From NCBI GenBank assembly GCA_947175285.1, contig CAMWMM010000196.1, positions 1-8,510 on the forward strand: a stretch of 8,510 nt of DNA. The letters are read 5' to 3'. This document shows, piece by piece, positions 6,421 through 8,510 of the stretch. The position numbers and the translations under genes were made by a program. Under the pieces are notes generated by a model, which did not search any database, had not been told where the DNA came from, and saw only the letters and a program-made list of their open reading frames with translations. The stretch comes from an uncultured Lachnospiraceae bacterium. GTDB lineage: Bacteria; Bacillota_A; Clostridia; Lachnospirales; Lachnospiraceae. Positions within the stretch are counted from its first letter, which is position 1. Each line of letters starts with the position of its first letter.

Positions 6421-7851
6421 TTATAGAAGAGTATTCAATTCCTCATATCCGGCGCTTACTTTATCATAGCTTTCTTTCTGTACCGCCATTTTCATTTTCA
6501 AAATCACACGGCTTATCTCGCGCGGCGCACCCTGTGAGAGCTGTCTGACGGTTTCCATAAACATCTCCGCCTTTTCCCAGTTTTCCATCTCTACACATAG
6601 AATCAGCTTTGAAAGATTTTTCTTCAACGCCTCTTTATTCTCCGGTGTTCCGTACTGTATCATATTTTCTGCGCCGCCGTCGTCATCTTCCTGCGGTGAC
6701 ATGGCAAAAAGGGTTGCCTTTGTACTGTCAGCTTCCGACTGAAGCGCATTTGCCTCCGTCTCACTGGCTCCTACCCAGATAGAGAATGAGAATGTGCTTC
6801 CTTTATTTTTCTCGCTCTCCACTTCAATTTTACCGCCCATCAATTCCACAAGCTGTTTACAAATATTTAATCCAAGCCCCGTACCGCCATACTTTCTGGA
6901 AATCGAAGCATCCACTTGGGAAAAACTTTGGAACAGTTTATCTCTGTCTGCTTTATCAATACCGATACCGGTATCTTTGACAATAAAAAACAGTTCTATT
7001 TTATCTTTTACCTGCGCCGTCTTTACGACTTCGACCGTAATTTTCCCTACCGTCGTAAATTTCTGGGCATTTGACAGCAGATTATTCAAAATCTGCACAA
7101 TGCGCAGTTCATCTCCTATTATATGCGTCGGTATCTGCGGTGATACCGTCATAAAAAAGCCGAGCCCTTTTTCCGTCAGTTTATTAATATGTTGCGAGCG
7201 CACATAATCTAACATATTCCTGAAATCAAATTCGCGCGGCTCTAACAAAAACTTTCCCGCTTCCAGCTTGGAAAAATCAAGAATGTTGTTAATAATTTTA
7301 TTCATATCGCCGCAACAGCGTTCAATCAGGCGCAGATACTTTGCAATATGTTCGTCTGTCACCTCATCTAACAGTTCTCTGGTATTGCCAAGCACGCCGT
7401 TTACTGGTGTACGCAGTTCATGCGTTACATTTGCTACAAACTCTGATTTTACTTTCAGCGCCTGTTCCGCTTCCTGCTTTACATGCTCTATTTCCCTATT
7501 TAAATATTCTTTTTCCAGCGTGTCATTTGCCATACAGATATAGGTATTCCGACGACGGCTGCTCTCTATGATTTTGGCTTCTACCGGGAAACAGGTGAGA
7601 TTTTTTCGATATGCCACCAGTGCCTGCAATTCGTTTCCGAACTGATAGTCTGTCTCAAAAGCGCCCTCTGCAGCTTTGAATGTTCCCGGAAATATATCAC
7701 CGATACTTTTGCCACACAATTCATCTTCATATTCCAGTTTTTTCCTGGCGGTGGCGTTCGCATATGATATTATGCCAGCCTGGTCAAATACAAAAATCAT
7801 TTCCAACGCATCTTCAATCGGGAACGCACCATTTTCGTTCCAGTCCATCAT
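6421..7851 (-). CDS. Cytoplasmic PAS-domain sensor histidine kinase with an Hpt-like tail
   Basis: A 476-residue sensor kinase with no membrane segment, so it should sense in the cytoplasm. A PAS domain (about 13-112, with MIFVFDQAGIISYANA) is joined by a coiled coil (about 113-135) to the dimerisation/phosphoacceptor domain, whose H-box FVANVTHELRTPVNG contains His144. The ATPase domain (about 247-360) has N-box NNLLSNAQKF with Asn261, G1 DTGIGI (293-298), the F-box around FQSFSQ, and G2 GGTGLGL (322-328). The kinase should be active. No receiver domain follows. Instead an acidic linker leads to a helical tail (about 402-476) resembling an Hpt domain without its phospho-histidine. The next gene, 23 nt downstream, is a response regulator and likely partner. 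Two adjacent ATGs (7851 and 7848) are possible starts; the second has better spacing from the G-rich binding site. Confidence 0.93.
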   Translation of the reverse strand: MMDWNENGAFPIEDALEMIFVFDQAGIISYANATARKKLEYEDELCGKSIGDIFPGTFKAAEGAFETDYQFGNELQALVAYRKNLTCFPVEAKIIESSRRRNTYICMANDTLEKEYLNREIEHVKQEAEQALKVKSEFVANVTHELRTPVNGVLGNTRELLDEVTDEHIAKYLRLIERCCGDMNKIINNILDFSKLEAGKFLLEPREFDFRNMLDYVRSQHINKLTEKGLGFFMTVSPQIPTHIIGDELRIVQILNNLLSNAQKFTTVGKITVEVVKTAQVKDKIELFFIVKDTGIGIDKADRDKLFQSFSQVDASISRKYGGTGLGLNICKQLVELMGGKIEVESEKNKGSTFSFSIWVGASETEANALQSEADSTKATLFAMSPQEDDDGGAENMIQYGTPENKEALKKNLSKLILCVEMENWEKAEMFMETVRQLSQGAPREISRVILKMKMAVQKESYDKVSAGYEELNTLL

Positions 7852-7853
7852 AT

Positions 7854-7859
7854 CCCCCC
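7854..7859 (-). promoter_or_regulatory. Atypical G-only ribosome binding site of the histidine kinase gene
   Basis: GTGGGGGGAT precedes ATGATG. The run of six G lies 2 nt from the first ATG and 5 nt from the second, so the second ATG (7848) is the more plausible start. It can pair with the anti-Shine-Dalgarno only with a G-U wobble, unlike the AAAGGAG-type sites of the other genes here. This suggests weaker initiation. Confidence 0.45.
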
Positions 7860-7870
7860 ACTACAATGCT

Positions 7871-7905
7871 AAAAGGCAGCAAAAAAATCACATTTCTTTG
7901 CTGCC
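7871..7905 (-). terminator. Rho-independent terminator-like hairpin between the HD-GYP gene and the kinase gene
   Basis: On the minus strand GGCAGCAAA pairs with TTTGCTGCC (9 bp). After one mismatch three further A-T pairs close a 5-nt loop. The stem spans 7905-7875 and is followed directly by TTTT (7874-7871). It begins 13 nt after the stop codon of the HD-GYP gene, the normal place for an intrinsic terminator of that gene. The T-tract is short and the GC content sits at the stem base, so termination may be partial. Readthrough would feed the kinase and che genes. Confidence 0.7.
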
Positions 7906-7918
7906 TACTATTCATTTT

Positions 7919-8510
7919 TTATGCAAAGTCAAACATCTTAATTACTTCGACAATATTAAAGAAGTCTTCTTTAGCAAGCGCAAAGCATTCTAATACATCC
8001 GGTGCGAACTGACCGCATTCGCCATTCATAATCATGTCGTATGCCATGCTGTTGGCATATGCGCTCTTATAAACTCTGGGGCTTACCAGTGCATCATAAA
8101 CATCCGCGATAGCAACGACCTGTGAATAAATCGGAATTTCATTTCCCACTAAGTGATCCGGATATCCCTTGCCATCCCATCTCTCATGATGGTAACGGCA
8201 GATGTCATAAGCATATCTGTAAAACTCACTGGTCTGATCCTTATAAGATTTCTCCAATATTTCACACCCGATAGTCGTATGGGTTTTCATAATTTCAAAT
8301 TCTTCCGGTGTCAAACGCGCCGGTTTCAATAAAATGGCATCCGGAATACCGATTTTTCCGATATCATGCAACGCTGATGCTCTGGCGATTTCATCAACCT
8401 GCTCCTGTGTGATGCCGTATTTGGGATAATATTTCATAAGATTCTTTAACATAATTCTTGTGAAATACTTAATTCTTCTCGTATGCTCTCCGGTCTCTGC
8501 ACTTCTTGCT
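7919..8510 (-). CDS. HD-GYP domain protein, canonical, C-terminal part (cut by right edge)
   Basis: The last 196 codons are visible; the frame stays open to the window edge. An internal Met at 8452 is not the start, because the 19 residues before it, including SAETGEHTRR, carry the conserved first HD-GYP motif. The domain appears complete for known c-di-GMP phosphodiesterase ligands: Glu and His in ETGEH, HDIGKIGIPD, His in KTHTTIG, YHHERWDGKGYP and IADVYDAL. It should hydrolyse cyclic di-GMP to pGpG or GMP. The C-terminal tail after the domain is short and hydrophobic. The missing N-terminus often carries a receiver domain in such proteins, but this cannot be seen here. A terminator-like hairpin follows. 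The family call is firm; the substrate is inferred from the family. Confidence 0.94.
   Translation of the reverse strand, partial: ARSAETGEHTRRIKYFTRIMLKNLMKYYPKYGITQEQVDEIARASALHDIGKIGIPDAILLKPARLTPEEFEIMKTHTTIGCEILEKSYKDQTSEFYRYAYDICRYHHERWDGKGYPDHLVGNEIPIYSQVVAIADVYDALVSPRVYKSAYANSMAYDMIMNGECGQFAPDVLECFALAKEDFFNIVEVIKMFDFA

Noticed and set aside
7875..7920. The hairpin as a plus-strand terminator, with the T-run at 7915-7920
   Set aside because: The T-run lies about 9 nt beyond the stem and no plus-strand gene precedes it. The minus-strand reading has the T-tract directly after the stem and follows a real gene.
7890..7932. Housekeeping promoter from TTGACT (7932-7927) for the kinase operon
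   Set aside because: The hexamer is a good -35, but the best -10 at 16-17 nt matches only about half of TATAAT and overlaps the hairpin, so it is not listed as a feature.
7680..8012. Plus-strand ORF spanning the kinase 5' end, the hairpin and the HD-GYP 3' end
   Set aside because: It crosses two real minus-strand genes and a terminator-like structure, and its translation is low-complexity and unrecognisable.
7919..8452. A short 177-residue HD-GYP gene starting at the Met at 8452
   Set aside because: The frame continues upstream to the window edge and the 19 extra residues contain the conserved ETGEH motif of the domain, so the gene is longer and cut by the window.

Overview
The window is a stretch of chemosensory and two-component signalling genes, all on the minus strand. 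It reads from right to left: HD-GYP protein (cut by the right edge), PAS histidine kinase, response regulator with an HD-GYP-like domain, CheR, CheB, receiver-only CheY-like regulator, CheA, CheW and a chemoreceptor (cut by the left edge). All large plus-strand ORFs are antisense shadows. The purine-rich AAAGGAG-type ribosome binding sites, AT-leaning composition, and style of CheW/CheA/CheB/CheR and of the HD-GYP proteins suggest a motile clostridial Firmicute, probably Lachnospiraceae. That assignment is an inference from style and was not checked by database search.

Right part (7846-8510): the 3' two-thirds or so of a canonical HD-GYP phosphodiesterase, followed 13 nt after its stop by a terminator-like hairpin (7871-7905). 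Only 19 nt separate the hairpin's T-tract from the histidine kinase start. The downstream genes therefore depend on readthrough or on a promoter inside the HD-GYP gene.

Middle part (5336-7851): a soluble PAS histidine kinase and its probable partner, a REC plus HD-GYP-like response regulator. The kinase ends in a helical tail that looks like an Hpt domain without its histidine. The regulator's HD-GYP domain has lost several metal-binding residues that its neighbour to the right keeps.

Left part (1-5302): a compact chemosensory core, cheR-cheB-receiver-cheA-cheW-mcp, with intergenic gaps of 5 to 40 nt and ribosome binding sites overlapping preceding stops. Expected logic: the receptor signals through CheW to CheA; CheA phosphorylates the receiver protein and CheB; CheR and CheB set receptor methylation. 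No CheC, CheD, CheV or flagellar gene is in view, so whether the output is flagellar or goes through the linked HD-GYP proteins cannot be settled here. The most interesting point is the union of a complete Che core, a kinase/regulator pair and two HD-GYP proteins (one intact, one degenerate) in one collinear cluster.
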